Source of the DNA: Anoxybacillus sp. J5B_2022
GTDB taxonomy: Bacteria; Bacillota; Bacilli; Bacillales; Anoxybacillaceae
Length of the DNA: 64,000 bases
Reading direction: 5' to 3'
Assembly (NCBI RefSeq): GCF_026847645.1
Contig: NZ_JAPSMC010000004.1
Coordinates: forward strand, 1-64,000
In this document: piece by piece, positions 32,398 through 44,931 of the stretch
How the letters are laid out: every line of letters starts with the position of its first letter
Position numbering within the stretch: the first letter of the stretch is position 1
Notes under the pieces: model-generated
Database searches by the model: none
What the model saw: the letters and a program-made list of their open reading frames with translations, nothing else
What the model was told of the DNA's origin: nothing
Position numbers and translations under genes: made by a program

Positions 32398-32427
32398 TTT
32401 GACCTTCATTGACCAATTATGTATCAT
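32398..32427 (+). promoter_or_regulatory. clpP promoter with CtsR operator
   Basis: TTTGACCTTCATTGACC (32398-32414) is, on the other strand, the CtsR heptad repeat GGTCAAT-GAA-GGTCAAA. It covers the -35 TTGACC (32399-32404), which is 17 bp from TATCAT (32422-32427). CtsR repression released by heat is the known control of clpP in Bacillaceae. Confidence 0.85.
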
Positions 32428-32471
32428 AAAAATACATACGATTTAGCCAAATTGGCAAAGGAGGAAAGCTT

Positions 32472-33062
32472 ATGAATTTAATCCCTACAGTTATTGAGCA
32501 AACAAGCCGCGGGGAGCGCGCATACGACATTTACTCCCGTTTATTAAAAGACCGCATTATCATTTTAGGAAGTCCGATTGACGATCATGTCGCTAACTCG
32601 ATCGTTTCTCAGCTTTTATTTTTAGCAGCAGAAGATCCAGAGAAAGACATTTCGCTGTACATTAACAGCCCGGGCGGCTCGATTACGGCCGGAATGGCGA
32701 TTTACGATACGATGCAATTTATTAAGCCGGACGTATCGACGATTTGTATCGGCATGGCCGCATCAATGGGTGCCTTTTTGCTTGCCGCAGGCGCAAAAGG
32801 AAAACGGTTTGCCCTACCAAACAGCGAAATTATGATTCACCAACCGCTTGGCGGCGTGCAAGGTCAAGCGACCGAAATCGAAATCGCTGCCAAACGCATT
32901 TTGTTCTTGCGCGATAAATTAAACCGTATCCTTTCGGAAAATACAGGCCAACCGATCGAAGTAATCGAGCGCGACACCGATCGCGACAACTTTATGACCG
33001 CAGAAAAAGCAAAAGAATACGGCTTAATCGACCGTGTTTTAACGCGTGTCGATGAGAAATAA
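32472..33062 (+). CDS. clpP: ATP-dependent Clp protease proteolytic subunit
   Basis: 196 residues with Ser98 (GMAASMG), His123 (MIHQPLGG) and the downstream catalytic Asp. AAAGGAGGAAAGC precedes ATG. ClpP tetradecamers degrade substrates delivered by ClpC/ClpX/ClpE. First host gene beyond the prophage; expressed from a CtsR-controlled promoter. The 170 bp behind it hold a GC-rich inverted repeat (about 33066-33092) and the convergent crh terminator. Confidence 0.97.
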   Translation: MNLIPTVIEQTSRGERAYDIYSRLLKDRIIILGSPIDDHVANSIVSQLLFLAAEDPEKDISLYINSPGGSITAGMAIYDTMQFIKPDVSTICIGMAASMGAFLLAAGAKGKRFALPNSEIMIHQPLGGVQGQATEIEIAAKRILFLRDKLNRILSENTGQPIEVIERDTDRDNFMTAEKAKEYGLIDRVLTRVDEK

Positions 33063-33191
33063 GAAAAGCGCCCGCCTATCGGCGATAAGCGCATAAGCCC
33101 CTCCGAAGGAGGCTCAGCCGCCGAAAGAAGGGGCGGAGCGCGCATCACACCGATGGCGCTTGGTGTTAGACAGCGGTTCAGATTATCATAA

Positions 33192-33228
33192 TAAAAAAGA
33201 GGCTGTTCTCTAAAAAGAGAGCAGCCTC
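33192..33228 (-). terminator. Terminator of the yvcI-crh operon
   Basis: GAGGCTG (33199-33205) pairs with CAGCCTC (33222-33228), with an inner CTCT/AGAG stem and a T run on the minus strand. Confidence 0.8.
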
Positions 33229-33234
33229 ATCTGT

Positions 33235-33492
33235 TTATCCTTCCCGCTGAACATATTTTGTTAACGCTTCAAGCGCTTCTTTTTCATCCGGACCATCGGC
33301 AATCAGCGTAATGACCGAGCCGGAGCTGATGGCTAGGCTCATGAGCCCCATGATGCTTTTCGCGTTTACTTTTTTCCCGTCTTTTTCTAAATAAATATCC
33401 GATGAAAAACGGTTCGCTTCTTGAACAAAGAGCGCTGCTGGACGCGCTTGCAATCCCGTTTTCAACAACACTTCCACTTGTTTTTCCACCAT
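33235..33492 (-). CDS. crh: Crh, HPr-like catabolite repression protein
   Basis: 85 residues. Position 15 is Gln (GLQARPAALF) in place of the phosphotransfer His of HPr, while Ser46 (KSIMGLMSL) is kept; this pair defines Crh. P-Ser-Crh works with CcpA. Last gene of the yvcI-rapZ-yvcK-whiA-crh operon; its kinase HprK is encoded 18 kb away in this window. Confidence 0.95.
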   Translation of the reverse strand: MVEKQVEVLLKTGLQARPAALFVQEANRFSSDIYLEKDGKKVNAKSIMGLMSLAISSGSVITLIADGPDEKEALEALTKYVQREG

Positions 33493-33507
33493 ATTTCTTT
33501 CTCCCCT

Positions 33508-34464
33508 TTATTTAAAATCAATTGGTTGACCTGCACGAAGCTTTTCAGCAATTTCATCAATTTTTCGCAACCGGTGGTTAATACCCGATTTGCTAATTTT
33601 CCCACTAGACACCATTTCCCCTAACTCTTTTAACGTCACGTCTTGATATGTGACACGCAGCTCCGCAATTTCCCTCAATTTGTCCGGCAGTGCGCTCAAG
33701 CCGATCGTTTCATCAATATAGCGAATATTTTCCACCTGCCGGATCGCCGCGCCAATCGTTTTATTTAAGTTCGCTGTTTCGCAGTTGACGAGCCGATTGA
33801 CCGAGTTTCTCATATCGCGGACGATGCGAACGTCTTCAAAGCGGAGCAATGCCTGATGCGCCCCGATAATGTTTAAAAACTCGGAAATTTTTTCAGCCTC
33901 TTTTAAATACGTAATAAACCCTTTTTTTCGCTCTAACGTTTTCGCATGCAGCAAAAAATGACTGTTCATTAATTCACATAACGAATCGTTATGTTCTTTA
34001 TAAAGCGAAAAAATTTCTAAATGATAGGAAGAGGTTTCTGGATTATTCACGGAACCGCCAGCAAGAAAGGCTCCGCGCAAATACGAACGTTTGCAACATT
34101 TTTTCTTCACTAATTCCGGTGAGATGACGCGAATAAAAGAAAACGGTTCTTCTAATATTTTTAAATCCTCTAATAACTCACGCGCACCTTCCACGACGCG
34201 AACGATATAGACATTATTTTTCTTTAAACGCATTTTTTTACGAACAAGCAGCTCTACCGTGACGGTGTATCCTTTTTTCATTAACGTATAAATCCGCCTA
34301 GCAATTGCGGCGTTTTCCGTTTGCACATCAACGGTCAGCTTACGGTTCGAAAAAGACAAGGAACCGTTCATTCGCAATAGAGCGGACAGCTCCGCTTTTA
34401 AGCAGCACGGTTTCACTTCTAAGTTCGTTAACTCTTTTTTCGTTTCCGATGCAAACGACAACAT
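33508..34464 (-). CDS. whiA: WhiA, LAGLIDADG-HTH DNA-binding protein
   Basis: 318 residues from ATG 34464, with GGAGGTGAG upstream. N-terminal WhiA/LAGLIDADG-like domain ([40 protein letters not shown]), C-terminal HTH ([26 protein letters not shown]). In B. subtilis it affects division and chromosome segregation. Same operon position as in B. subtilis. Confidence 0.95.
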   Translation of the reverse strand: MLSFASETKKELTNLEVKPCCLKAELSALLRMNGSLSFSNRKLTVDVQTENAAIARRIYTLMKKGYTVTVELLVRKKMRLKKNNVYIVRVVEGARELLEDLKILEEPFSFIRVISPELVKKKCCKRSYLRGAFLAGGSVNNPETSSYHLEIFSLYKEHNDSLCELMNSHFLLHAKTLERKKGFITYLKEAEKISEFLNIIGAHQALLRFEDVRIVRDMRNSVNRLVNCETANLNKTIGAAIRQVENIRYIDETIGLSALPDKLREIAELRVTYQDVTLKELGEMVSSGKISKSGINHRLRKIDEIAEKLRAGQPIDFK

Positions 34465-34514
34465 GCTCACCTCCATCTTTCATCATCAATAGCCGGTATT
34501 AAGGAGGTGCGGTT

Positions 34515-35477
34515 TCAGTGCGTTTCTAAAAGCGAAACGAGCAACGCCGCCACCTTTTTTGTATCATGGCGGATGACGCGGTCTTCGTAGCTGACAATAG
34601 GATCGCGAATGACCGTTAGCCCTAGCTCCTCTAATTGGTCAACATCGTCTTTCACCGGCTCGGAGCGCTCTTCCGCGTAGCGCTGTTGAATCTCTTCCGG
34701 AATATGGCCACTGTTGACGAGAATGAAATCTAAAAACGCACATTCCATATGGTTGTACAGCGCTTTCACATGATCACTCGCCGTATAATGCAATGTTTCC
34801 CCTGCTTGGGTCATCACGTTGCATACATAAATTTTTTTTGCTTTCGCTTCGCATACTTCTTGCCCAATTTTCGGAACTAACAAATTCGGCAAAATACTCG
34901 TATATAAACTTCCCGGGCCGATCACGATCAAATCCGCTTGGCGAATTTCCTCAATCGCTTCTGGAAGCGGATCAATCTGCTCTGGGGTTAAAAACACTTT
35001 TTTAATCCGTTTTCCTGAATACGGAATTTTCGACTCACCAGATACGACCGTTCCATCTTCCATTTCCGCATGTAAAACGACGCTTTTATTCGCGGCAGGC
35101 AACACTTTGCCGCGGACGTTCAGCACTTTGCTCATTTCGCGAATCGCGCGGACAAAATCGCCGGTGATCGACGTCATCGCCGCTAAAATCAAATTGCCTA
35201 ACGAATGCCCTGATAAGCCGTTTCCGTTTTCAAACCGGTGCTGAAATAATTCCACAATGAGCGGCTCGACATCGGAGAGCGCAGCGAGCACGTTACGAAT
35301 ATCGCCCGGCGGCGGCATATCAAGTTCATCGCGCAACCTTCCCGAACTTCCTCCGTCGTCAGCGACCGTCACAATCGCGGTAATGTCCACCGCATATTGC
35401 TTCAAGCCTCTCAACAGTACAGGCAGCCCCGTTCCGCCGCCAATGATGACAATCTTCGGACGCTGTTTCGTGCTCAT
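34515..35477 (-). CDS. yvcK: YvcK/CofD-like gluconeogenesis and morphology factor
   Basis: 320 residues. N-terminal [18 protein letters not shown] nucleotide-binding loop, [15 protein letters not shown], then [12 protein letters not shown]. Family known for UDP-sugar binding and a role in growth on gluconeogenic carbon sources and cell shape. Overlaps rapZ by 4 bases. Confidence 0.95.
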   Translation of the reverse strand: MSTKQRPKIVIIGGGTGLPVLLRGLKQYAVDITAIVTVADDGGSSGRLRDELDMPPPGDIRNVLAALSDVEPLIVELFQHRFENGNGLSGHSLGNLILAAMTSITGDFVRAIREMSKVLNVRGKVLPAANKSVVLHAEMEDGTVVSGESKIPYSGKRIKKVFLTPEQIDPLPEAIEEIRQADLIVIGPGSLYTSILPNLLVPKIGQEVCEAKAKKIYVCNVMTQAGETLHYTASDHVKALYNHMECAFLDFILVNSGHIPEEIQQRYAEERSEPVKDDVDQLEELGLTVIRDPIVSYEDRVIRHDTKKVAALLVSLLETH

Positions 35478-36367
35478 GAATGTTTTTCCTTTCTTTTCTC
35501 CATATCACGATGAGATACGTGCGTTTTGTAGTCTTCCGAAAAATGTTTCGCGATGTATTCGGCAAGCGCCACCGACCGATGTTGACCACCTGTGCAACCG
35601 ATGGCGATGACGAGCTGGCTTTTGCCTTCCCGCTTGTAATGCGGCAACATAAACGCCAATAAATCAGTGACTTTGTCAAGAAATTTTTGCGTTTCATTCC
35701 ATTTTAGCACATAGGAAGCTACTTCTTCATCAAGCCCTGTTTTTGGACGCATATGGTCAATATAATGCGGGTTCGGCAAAAAGCGCACATCAAAGACTAA
35801 ATCCGCATCAATCGGCAGACCGTATTTAAAGCCGAATGACACTACATTCACGGTAAACGTTTGATGTTTATTGGAAGAAAATTGCTGTAAAATTTTCTCT
35901 CGCAATTCCCGCGGTTTTAAATCGGACGTATCGTAAATGATTTGCGCCCTGCCTTTCAGCTCCTCTAACAGCTCCCTTTCTAACCGAATACCTTCTAACG
36001 GCAGGCCGTTCGGTGCGAGCGGATGCGTGCGCCGCGTTTCTTTGTAGCGGGCAACAAGCGTAGCGTCTTTCGCATCTAAAAATAAAATTTGCGGCGTTAC
36101 CCATGAGCGCTCCGCTAAATCATCGAGCGCTGTAAATAAACTTTCGAAAAAGTCGCGGCTGCGCAAGTCCATAACAAGCGCGACTTTATTCATTTTATTC
36201 CCGGATTCTTTCATTAATTCCAAAAATTTCGGCAACAACGTTGGCGGCAAGTTGTCAACACAAAAAAACCCTAAATCTTCAAGGCTTTGAATCGCCACCG
36301 TTTTTCCCGCGCCTGACATTCCGGTGATAATGACCATTTGAATATCGCTCGTTGAGCCTGTACTCAT
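35474..36367 (-). CDS. rapZ: RapZ/YvcJ nucleotide-binding protein
   Basis: 297 residues from ATG 36367, with AAGGGGGGAA upstream. Walker [17 protein letters not shown] (about 16-31) and the C-terminal [17 protein letters not shown] signature. Known as a P-loop ATPase/GTPase; in E. coli the homologue controls glmZ RNA, in Bacillus the role (competence) differs. Operon partner of yvcK. Confidence 0.95.
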   Translation of the reverse strand: MSTGSTSDIQMVIITGMSGAGKTVAIQSLEDLGFFCVDNLPPTLLPKFLELMKESGNKMNKVALVMDLRSRDFFESLFTALDDLAERSWVTPQILFLDAKDATLVARYKETRRTHPLAPNGLPLEGIRLERELLEELKGRAQIIYDTSDLKPRELREKILQQFSSNKHQTFTVNVVSFGFKYGLPIDADLVFDVRFLPNPHYIDHMRPKTGLDEEVASYVLKWNETQKFLDKVTDLLAFMLPHYKREGKSQLVIAIGCTGGQHRSVALAEYIAKHFSEDYKTHVSHRDMEKRKEKHS

Positions 36368-36380
36368 CTCGATTCCCCCC

Positions 36381-36839
36381 TTAACTTGGGTCCAGCCGGT
36401 ACGAAAGCAGTTGAAAATCTTCGGTATACACAAATGTGCCATACATCATTCCTGAACCTTTTAACACATAATCCAAAATGTGATAGTCACCTGGCGCCAT
36501 CGGAAGTTCGTGAATCGTTTCCACCGCGTGCCACGCAAGTGTTCCTTCTTCACAATAAGGAACGAGTTCGCCGTCAAACTGCTCAGCAAAAAACGTAAAC
36601 ATCATCCATTCGGAAACGATTTGGTCCTGGTCTTTAATAACAATTGTAAACACACCTTTTAGCTCTGGATTTTTTAAATATATGCCTGTTTCTTCACGAT
36701 ACTCGCGGATGCACGCTTCCCGAACCGTTTCCCCTTGCTCCATCTTCCCACCGGGAGCGACCCACCAGCCGCGCCGCGGTTTTTGCAGCAACAACACTTT
36801 CCCATCTTTTCGTAAGACGCAGTTTGTCACACGTTGCAA
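36381..36839 (-). CDS. yvcI: Nudix hydrolase YvcI
   Basis: 152 residues starting at TTG, with GAGGTGAG upstream. Complete Nudix box [18 protein letters not shown]...REETGI (about 30-52). Probably hydrolyses a nucleoside diphosphate derivative; substrate unknown. First gene of the crh operon. Confidence 0.92.
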   Translation of the reverse strand: MQRVTNCVLRKDGKVLLLQKPRRGWWVAPGGKMEQGETVREACIREYREETGIYLKNPELKGVFTIVIKDQDQIVSEWMMFTFFAEQFDGELVPYCEEGTLAWHAVETIHELPMAPGDYHILDYVLKGSGMMYGTFVYTEDFQLLSYRLDPS

Positions 36840-36920
36840 CTAGCTCACCTCAACATCCTCTACAATCCCATTTACTTTATTATACTATTTTGAACCAGCT
36901 GGTGCTAGTTGGATTCCACT

Positions 36921-36953
36921 ATAAAAAGAAGCACGGGAAAAGGGTACCCGTGC
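36921..36953 (-). terminator. trxB terminator
   Basis: GCACGGG-N9-CCCGTGC (36931-36953) with TTCTTTTT following on the minus strand. Confidence 0.8.
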
Positions 36954-37064
36954 ATGAAAAGGATTTATATAAAAGGGGGTCAATTACTTATCTTTAGCAT
37001 ACAGGAAAATTATTTCATTCGTGTTACAGCCGAGTTAAACCTATATTACGTTTTCGTTAACAAA

Positions 37065-38090
<1,026 letters not shown>

Positions 38091-38102
38091 CTATTAATTT
38101 GC

Positions 38103-39566
38103 TCAAAACAGCCATTGCCGTACTTTTTTCACATATTTTTGCACAGTGGAGGAAGAAATGCTGTATTTTTCAGACATCATCTTTTGCGTGATCGGCTCGC
38201 CCTGCTTTTGTCTCCATACGTATTCGGTCGCCGCTGCCCACGCTCGATGGTTCGAGAAATCTTGCTCTGTTTCTAACGCGTGAATAAACACTCGAAACCA
38301 TGCGATATGCAATTGTTCGTCTGCGAGCAAATTTTTCTGCCATAATTCGTCCATAACGGAGTAGCTGTCGGCAATGTACAGCGGCACCGGTTCTAAAGAC
38401 GGCGAAAAAACGTAATCCGCAAACTCACGGACAAATGATTGAGCCGGCAGTTCTTTTTTTAAATCGCGATAGGCGACCAACTCATCATCAGTAAGCGATT
38501 TGCTCATCATATATAGTCCGTATAACACTTCCGCCATATCCGCGCCGGTCAGCCATTGCGCCATTTTCCCTGCAAAAGGCACAGCCCACGGCTCTTGTCC
38601 GCGCTTTTCTGGACTTTGCTCGATCACTTTTTCCCACGCCGTTTTCGCCAGTTGCTCATGCCCGTTATAGTAAGCGGAATAAGAAAGCCAGTAATAAAAC
38701 GAATAGTCGCCGTCGAAGCCGATTTTATATAAATGGCGCAACCATTTGAAGGCAAGATCAAATCGGCCGACGAGCGCAAACGTCGCACCTAGTTTATAGC
38801 GATGCTCCATTAAAAATGGATGAACGCATGCCAATTGTTCAGCGAGGCGCTGCACGTTTTCTTCCTCGTGCAAATAATGCGAAAAGACAAGACGGTTGCA
38901 AAGCGCATGCAAGTTGCCCGGGTTTTTTTCTAGCACGTCATGAAGAATTTGCTGCGCTCGCTCGGCATTCCCCATGTAAAAATAGGCAAGCGCCAAGTTA
39001 TTGTAAGCCGACCAAAATTCCGGATATTCTGCCACGATCGCCTCCAATACGTCAATCGCGGCCATAAACTCGCCTTTTTCTAACAACGTCCGTGCTTTTT
39101 CTTGTTTCGTAATTAAATCTTCTTGATCGCCCATATCGCCCCCTTCGTGCTCAATGCTTAACAGATCCATTAAATCTTCCACGTCTTCGGCAAAATCACC
39201 GTCCGGCTCACGCTCTAAATACGTTTGTGCATAATTCATCGCCTCGCGAAACAACCCGAGATGGGCGTAGTTGTTCGCTAAAAAATAAAAACATTCGTTC
39301 ATGTCCGGATCCAATTCCGCAATAATTTTCAACAACAGCTCATTCGATGCTTGATATTCGCCTAATTCAGCGAGCACTACCGCGAGCTGACAGGCAAACA
39401 TCGCCTCGTGCGCATCCAAATGTACCGCCCGTTCCAAATACTTTTTCGCTTTATATAAATCGCGGCGACGATATGCGTTTAATCCTTTCGTAAAATAATA
39501 ATCTCCGCTCTGAATGAACGGAATAATCTTCGTTGTCGATCGCTTCGGTTTGAATCGTTTGTTCAT
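38103..39566 (-). CDS. yvcD: TPR-repeat protein YvcD
   Basis: 487 residues, rich in tetratricopeptide repeats: about 28-130 (YFTKGLNAYRRRDLYKAKKYLERAV) and about 160-290 (AYNNLALAYFYMGNAERAQQIL). The C-terminus has an HTH-like end (SEKYSISSSTVQKYVKKVRQW). Cytosolic, no signal peptide. Conserved neighbour of trxB; function unknown. Confidence 0.9.
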   Translation of the reverse strand: MNKRFKPKRSTTKIIPFIQSGDYYFTKGLNAYRRRDLYKAKKYLERAVHLDAHEAMFACQLAVVLAELGEYQASNELLLKIIAELDPDMNECFYFLANNYAHLGLFREAMNYAQTYLEREPDGDFAEDVEDLMDLLSIEHEGGDMGDQEDLITKQEKARTLLEKGEFMAAIDVLEAIVAEYPEFWSAYNNLALAYFYMGNAERAQQILHDVLEKNPGNLHALCNRLVFSHYLHEEENVQRLAEQLACVHPFLMEHRYKLGATFALVGRFDLAFKWLRHLYKIGFDGDYSFYYWLSYSAYYNGHEQLAKTAWEKVIEQSPEKRGQEPWAVPFAGKMAQWLTGADMAEVLYGLYMMSKSLTDDELVAYRDLKKELPAQSFVREFADYVFSPSLEPVPLYIADSYSVMDELWQKNLLADEQLHIAWFRVFIHALETEQDFSNHRAWAAATEYVWRQKQGEPITQKMMSEKYSISSSTVQKYVKKVRQWLF

Positions 39567-39692
39567 CTAATCCTCCATACTCCGTTGAATTCACCGAAAA
39601 GAAGTATATCACATTCTTTCGTCCAACTGGAACATTTCCAAAAAAATAAAAGAAGCTAGCTCACCATCACCGGATGATGAGCCAGCTTCCGC

Positions 39693-40322
39693 TCATTTGC
39701 CCGCATGCCGTTCCGTTAACACCGCCAACACGGCATCAAGCGGCAGCTTTTGTTCACGCAACAACACAAGCAAATGATACAATAAATCGGCTACTTCCCA
39801 TTTCAGCTCTTCCGGGTTGCGATTTTTCGCGGCAATAATCACTTCCGCCGCTTCTTCGCCCACTTTCTTTAATATTTTATCGACACCTTTGTCAAACAAA
39901 TACGTCGTATAAGCCCCTTCTGGACGTTCCGCTTCCCTTGCCGCGATCACCTTTTCTAGTTCATTAATAATCGCAAAGCGCTGCGCCGATCGCTCAACGT
40001 GTTCCCCATTGAGCCGGTTCGAAAAGCACGAATAACTTCCTGTATGGCAAGCCGGTCCCGCCGGTTCCACGAGAACGAGCAACGCATCGCAATCGCAATC
40101 GTAGCGCATCTCGACAATGCGCTGCGTATGACCGGACGTCTCCCCTTTATGCCAAAGCGCTTGGCGCGAGCGACTGTAAAACCACGTTTCTCCCGTTTCT
40201 AACGATTTTTTCAACGATTCTTCATTCATATAAGCTAATGTTAACACTTCTTTGCTTTGCGCATCTTGGACGATGGCAGGCACTAACCCTTGTTCGTTAA
40301 AGCGAATGTTGACTTCGTTCAT
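39693..40322 (-). CDS. hisI: Bifunctional phosphoribosyl-AMP cyclohydrolase / phosphoribosyl-ATP pyrophosphatase
   Basis: 209 residues. HisI half: [20 protein letters not shown] and metal-binding DCDCDALL. HisE half: [22 protein letters not shown]. Fused HisIE catalyses steps 2 and 3 of histidine synthesis. Last gene of the his operon; overlaps hisF by 4 bases. Confidence 0.95.
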   Translation of the reverse strand: MNEVNIRFNEQGLVPAIVQDAQSKEVLTLAYMNEESLKKSLETGETWFYSRSRQALWHKGETSGHTQRIVEMRYDCDCDALLVLVEPAGPACHTGSYSCFSNRLNGEHVERSAQRFAIINELEKVIAAREAERPEGAYTTYLFDKGVDKILKKVGEEAAEVIIAAKNRNPEELKWEVADLLYHLLVLLREQKLPLDAVLAVLTERHAGK

Positions 40323-41077
40323 CGGACGTTCACCCCTTGCTGGCGCAAATAATGTTTCACTTCGCGCACCGACGTTTCTTTATAATGAAAAATCGAGGCA
40401 GCCAACGCGGCATCCGCTTTTCCTTCGACGAACGCAGCGAGAAAATGTTCCGCGCTTCCTGCTCCGCCGGAGGCGATAACCGGAACGGACACCGCTTCGC
40501 TCACCGTTTTCGTCAATGCTAAATCAAAGCCGTTTTTCCCGCCATCACAATCCATGCTCGTCAATAAAATTTCGCCAGCACCACGCGCTACCGCTTCTTG
40601 CGCCCATTCGACGACTTCTCGTTCGGTAGCGTTGCGCCCGCCGTGCGTATATACACGCCAAGAACCGATTGTTTCATCATATTTCGCATCAATCGCCACA
40701 ACGATGCATTGCGAACCAAAAAAGTCGGCGCCTTCATTAATGAGCTGAGGATTTTTCACAGCTGCTGTATTGAGCGACACTTTGTCTGCTCCGGCGCGCA
40801 AAATTTTTTTCATATCGTCAAGCGAATGAATGCCGCCGCCAACCGTAAATGGAATTGCCAGCTGCGCCGCCACTTGCTCCACGACTTCCACCATCGTTTT
40901 CCGTCCTTCATGCGAAGCGGAAATGTCTAAAAAAACTAACTCATCGGCGCCTTGTTCATCGTAAAACTTCGCCAATTCCACTGGATCGCCGGCATCGCGC
41001 AATTGCACGAATTGCACGCCTTTCACGACGCGGCCGTCTTTTACATCCAAACATGGAATAATCCGCTTTGTAATCAT
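40319..41077 (-). CDS. hisF: Imidazole glycerol phosphate synthase subunit HisF
   Basis: 252 residues, (beta/alpha)8 barrel with [16 protein letters not shown], catalytic Asp in LDISAS, and [14 protein letters not shown]. With HisH it makes IGP and AICAR. Overlaps hisA by 4 bases. Confidence 0.97.
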   Translation of the reverse strand: MITKRIIPCLDVKDGRVVKGVQFVQLRDAGDPVELAKFYDEQGADELVFLDISASHEGRKTMVEVVEQVAAQLAIPFTVGGGIHSLDDMKKILRAGADKVSLNTAAVKNPQLINEGADFFGSQCIVVAIDAKYDETIGSWRVYTHGGRNATEREVVEWAQEAVARGAGEILLTSMDCDGGKNGFDLALTKTVSEAVSVPVIASGGAGSAEHFLAAFVEGKADAALAASIFHYKETSVREVKHYLRQQGVNVR

Positions 41078-41808
41078 TGCTGCACCACCTTTAACGCTTC
41101 TGCGAGCGTAAATTGCTTCGTATACAATGCTTTACCGACAATCGCCCCGACGACGCCGTCCGCCGTATATGCCGCCAACGTCCGCAAATCTTCAAGTGAA
41201 CTGACCCCGCCGGAAGCAATAACGCGCTTTCCCGTCGCGCGCGCCATTTCGACTACCGCTTTTACATTCGGTCCCGACAGCATCCCATCGGTTGCGATGT
41301 CTGTAAAAATGAATGTTTCGGCTCCCGCGCTCGCCAGCTCTTTTCCCAGTTCTGTCGCCTTCACGTTCGATGTGTTCAGCCATCCTTCCGTCGCCACAAA
41401 CCCGTTTTTCGCATCAATGCCAATCGCAATTCGTTCGCCATACGTCGCAAGCATGTTTTTCACAAACGCCGGATTGGCGATGGCGGCACTGCCTAAAATG
41501 ACGCGGGCAACCCCATTTTCCAAATAATACGCGACATCTTCTTCCGTGCGAATGCCGCCGCCAATTTGTACATTCACGTTTAAATGTTCAACAATTTCGA
41601 GCACAAAGCGGTCATTCACGCGCTTTCCTTCTTTTGCCCCATCCAAATCGACCATATGGATCCATTGTGCGCCTTGTTCTGCAAACAAGCGCGCCATTTC
41701 AAACGGTGAATCGCCGTAGACCGTTTCTTTATTATAGTCTCCTTGCAGTAGACGGACACATTTGCCGCCGCGCATATCAATCGCTGGATAAATCGTAAAT
41801 GCCGCCAT
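41074..41808 (-). CDS. hisA: ProFAR isomerase HisA
   Basis: 244 residues from ATG 41808, one base overlapping the hisH stop; GTG 41811 is possible. Barrel enzyme with [28 protein letters not shown] and [15 protein letters not shown]. Isomerises ProFAR to PRFAR. Confidence 0.97.
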   Translation of the reverse strand: MAAFTIYPAIDMRGGKCVRLLQGDYNKETVYGDSPFEMARLFAEQGAQWIHMVDLDGAKEGKRVNDRFVLEIVEHLNVNVQIGGGIRTEEDVAYYLENGVARVILGSAAIANPAFVKNMLATYGERIAIGIDAKNGFVATEGWLNTSNVKATELGKELASAGAETFIFTDIATDGMLSGPNVKAVVEMARATGKRVIASGGVSSLEDLRTLAAYTADGVVGAIVGKALYTKQFTLAEALKVVQQ

Positions 41809-42443
41809 CACGCTTTTCCCTCGCCTTCGACGATGATCGCATAGTTTTTTAATATTTTCATGCCGATTTCGCTACTTTTTTCCGGGTGAAATTGCGTGCC
41901 AAACACATGCCCTTTGCCGACAACGGCCGGGACGTCGACATCATATGTGCTGCTGGCCAAAACAACCGAATCGTCATCGGTATCGACATAATACGAATGA
42001 ACGAAATACACGTACCCTTCTTCGACGTTCGTAAGCAGCGGGGACGGATGGCGAAATTGCAGGCGGTTCCAGCCCATGTGTGGCACTTTGTACGTTTCGC
42101 CGTTTGCGGTGACGCCCGGAAAACGAACGACGCGACCTTTTAACAGCTGTAATCCTTCCGTCAAGCCGTTTTCTTCACTTTCTTCAAACAACAGCTGCAT
42201 CCCGAGGCAAATGCCAAACAGCGGCATTCCCTCACGGACAGCAGCGCGGATAAAGGACGCCAAGCCCGTTTCGTTTAAAATGTGCATCGCATCGCGAAAC
42301 GAGCCGACACCCGGCAAAATGAGGCCTTTCGTTTGTTTCAGTTGCTGCGGGTCGCCCGAAATGACATATTCATAGTTTAGTCGTTCTAACGCTTTGCTGA
42401 CGCTGTATAAGTTGCCCATCCCATAGTCAATAATACCGATCAT
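41808..42443 (-). CDS. hisH: Imidazole glycerol phosphate synthase glutaminase HisH
   Basis: 211 residues, class I glutamine amidotransferase: nucleophile Cys in [11 protein letters not shown], His/Glu in GTQFHPEKS, and the LPGVGSF oxyanion strand. Supplies ammonia to HisF. Confidence 0.97.
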   Translation of the reverse strand: MIGIIDYGMGNLYSVSKALERLNYEYVISGDPQQLKQTKGLILPGVGSFRDAMHILNETGLASFIRAAVREGMPLFGICLGMQLLFEESEENGLTEGLQLLKGRVVRFPGVTANGETYKVPHMGWNRLQFRHPSPLLTNVEEGYVYFVHSYYVDTDDDSVVLASSTYDVDVPAVVGKGHVFGTQFHPEKSSEIGMKILKNYAIIVEGEGKA

Positions 42444-43028
42444 TTACAACATTCCTTTCGTTGATGGAACTCCTTTGACGCGCGGGTCGATCATTGTAGC
42501 TTCGTCTAAGGCGCGCCCTAACGCTTTAAACATCGCTTCAATCATATGATGCGTGTTGCGGCCGTAATGAACGATGACGTGCAAATTCATGCGCGCCTCT
42601 AAGGCGAGTTTCCATAAAAATTCATGCACTAACTCGACATCAAACGTTCCGACTTTTTGGCTTTTAAACTCGCCACGAAACTCAAAGTGCGGCCGGTTAC
42701 TTAAATCGACGACAACTTGCGCCAACGCTTCATCCATCGGCACAAATGCGTTGCCGTACCGCTTAATCCCTTTTTTATCGCCGAGCGCCTCGCGCAGTGC
42801 CTGTCCTAAGCAAATGCCGATATCTTCTGTCGTATGGTGGTCATCGATATCGGTGTCGCCTTTTGCTCGAATGTGTAAGTCGAACTGCCCGTGCTTCGCA
42901 AATAAATCGAGCATATGGGTTAAAAACGGCACCCCTGTTTCTAGTTGAGCGTTTCCTTCGCCGTCAATCGTTAGTTCCAGTTGAATGTCTGTTTCGTTTG
43001 TCGTTCGTGAAATGGCTGCTTTTCGCAT
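42444..43028 (-). CDS. hisB: Imidazoleglycerol-phosphate dehydratase
   Basis: 194 residues. Metal-binding motifs [13 protein letters not shown] and [13 protein letters not shown]. Monofunctional dehydratase, as usual in Firmicutes. Start overlaps the hisD stop by one base. Confidence 0.97.
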   Translation of the reverse strand: MRKAAISRTTNETDIQLELTIDGEGNAQLETGVPFLTHMLDLFAKHGQFDLHIRAKGDTDIDDHHTTEDIGICLGQALREALGDKKGIKRYGNAFVPMDEALAQVVVDLSNRPHFEFRGEFKSQKVGTFDVELVHEFLWKLALEARMNLHVIVHYGRNTHHMIEAMFKALGRALDEATMIDPRVKGVPSTKGML

Positions 43029-44296
43029 CACACCGTCCCCCTTGCCTCAATTGCCCGCGCATGCGCCTCTAACCCTTCCGCTCTAGCAAACGCGGCAATT
43101 TTTTTCCCGTTCTCTTTTAACGCTTGCTCGCTATAGAAAATGATGCTTGATTTTTTGACAAACTCATCGACACTTAAGCCGCTAGAAAATCGAGCGGTGC
43201 CGTTTGTCGGCAATACGTGGTTCGGTCCTGCGAAATAATCGCCGACAGGTTCGGAACTGAAGCGGCCTAAAAAAATCGCTCCGGCATGGCGAATTTGTCC
43301 GAGAACGAGCATCGGTTCTGCGGTTATTATTTCTAAATGCTCTGGCGCCAGCTCGTTGACGACCGCAATCGCTTCTTCGAGTGTATCCGTCACATAAATC
43401 GCTCCGTATCGCGCAATGGAAGCTGCCGCAATCGCTTTTCGCGGCAACGTTTCAAGCTGTTTTTGCACTTCATTTGCCACTTCGATCGCCAATTTCATTG
43501 ACGGCGTGACCAAAATGCTTGAAGCGCGCTCATCGTGTTCCGCTTGTGACAAAAGGTCCGCTGCAATTTCATTCGCTTTCGCGGTTTCATCGGCTAATAC
43601 GACAATTTCGCTCGGCCCTGCGATCATATCAATGGCTACTTGCCCGAACACTTCCCGCTTCGCGAGCGCCACGTAAATGTTGCCTGGACCAAAAATTTTA
43701 TCGACCGGCTGAATCGTTTCCGTTCCGTAAGCAAGCGCCGCAATCGCTTGGGCGCCGCCCACTTTATATATTTCTTTCACTCCTAATTCATGGGCCGCCA
43801 CTAACACGCCGGCCGGCAACGTGCCTTGCTTGTTCGGCGGAGAAACGATGACAATCCGCTTCACTCCCGCAACTTGCGCCGGAATGACGTTCATCAAGAC
43901 AGACGATGGATACGCTGCCGTCCCCCCCGGAACGTACAGTCCAACCGCATCCAACGGCGTGATTTTTTGCCCAAGAATCGTTCCATCTTCTTTTGTCGTC
44001 ATCCATGATTCGCGCTTTTGCCGCTCGTGATAATCACGAATATTCGCTGCTGCTTCACGAAGGATCGCCAGCATGTCCTCGCTTATTTCTTTGTAAGCTG
44101 CTTCGATTTCCGACTCCGATACAAGCAAAGAATCCAATGTTACTTGGTCAAATTTCTCGGTATACATTTTTAATGCGGTGTCTCCATGTGTGCGAACATC
44201 GTGAATGATGTTTTGAACGGCCCGTCTTTGCTCTTCCGTACCTGTTTCAATCGTCCGCCGCAATGAGAGACGTCCCGTTACTCGTTCAATTTTCAT
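43028..44296 (-). CDS. hisD: Histidinol dehydrogenase
   Basis: 422 residues with [43 protein letters not shown] and HLEIITAEP motifs. Zinc enzyme for the last two steps to histidine. Overlaps hisG by 4 bases. Confidence 0.97.
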   Translation of the reverse strand: MKIERVTGRLSLRRTIETGTEEQRRAVQNIIHDVRTHGDTALKMYTEKFDQVTLDSLLVSESEIEAAYKEISEDMLAILREAAANIRDYHERQKRESWMTTKEDGTILGQKITPLDAVGLYVPGGTAAYPSSVLMNVIPAQVAGVKRIVIVSPPNKQGTLPAGVLVAAHELGVKEIYKVGGAQAIAALAYGTETIQPVDKIFGPGNIYVALAKREVFGQVAIDMIAGPSEIVVLADETAKANEIAADLLSQAEHDERASSILVTPSMKLAIEVANEVQKQLETLPRKAIAAASIARYGAIYVTDTLEEAIAVVNELAPEHLEIITAEPMLVLGQIRHAGAIFLGRFSSEPVGDYFAGPNHVLPTNGTARFSSGLSVDEFVKKSSIIFYSEQALKENGKKIAAFARAEGLEAHARAIEARGTV

Positions 44297-44928
44297 GATT
44301 CATCCTCCTCGTTCGTAATCACCGCTGATAACCGTTCGACCATTTCATCGATTTTGTCATCTTTCATCCGGTAGCTAACGGGATTGACGATTAATCGTGA
44401 AGTCACATCGGAAATTTTTTCAAATTCGACTAGACCGTTTTCTTTTAATGTTCGACCGGTTGAGACAATGTCAACAATCCGATCCGCCAAACCGATCAGC
44501 GGAGCAAGCTCAATCGACCCGTTTAGCGGAATGATCTCGACTTGCTCTCCTTGTTCGCGAAAATAGCTCGAAGCGATGTTCGGATATTTCGTCGCAACGC
44601 GCGGTGCGATATCGTTCAGGCGGCTGTTCGGAAGGCCAGCCACCGCTAAATGACATTTACTAATGTGTAAATCTAATAGTTCGTATACATCGCGCTCTTC
44701 TTCAAGCAACACATCTTTTCCAGCGATCCCTAAATCGGCGACGCCATGTTCGACATATGTGACAACATCCATCGGTTTTGCGAGGATGAAGCGCATTCCT
44801 TCTTCTGGAACATCAATCATGAGTTTACGCGACTCGGCAAATTCAGGCGGAAGCGCATATCCTGCTTTTCGCAACAACTCGAGCGCCTCTTCAAAGATGC
44901 GTCCTTTCGGCATAGCAATCGTCAGCAT
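44293..44928 (-). CDS. hisG: ATP phosphoribosyltransferase, short form
   Basis: 211 residues ([43 protein letters not shown]). The short form lacks the C-terminal regulatory domain and needs HisZ, encoded just upstream. First committed step of histidine synthesis. Confidence 0.97.
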   Translation of the reverse strand: MLTIAMPKGRIFEEALELLRKAGYALPPEFAESRKLMIDVPEEGMRFILAKPMDVVTYVEHGVADLGIAGKDVLLEEERDVYELLDLHISKCHLAVAGLPNSRLNDIAPRVATKYPNIASSYFREQGEQVEIIPLNGSIELAPLIGLADRIVDIVSTGRTLKENGLVEFEKISDVTSRLIVNPVSYRMKDDKIDEMVERLSAVITNEEDES

Positions 44929-44931
44929 CGC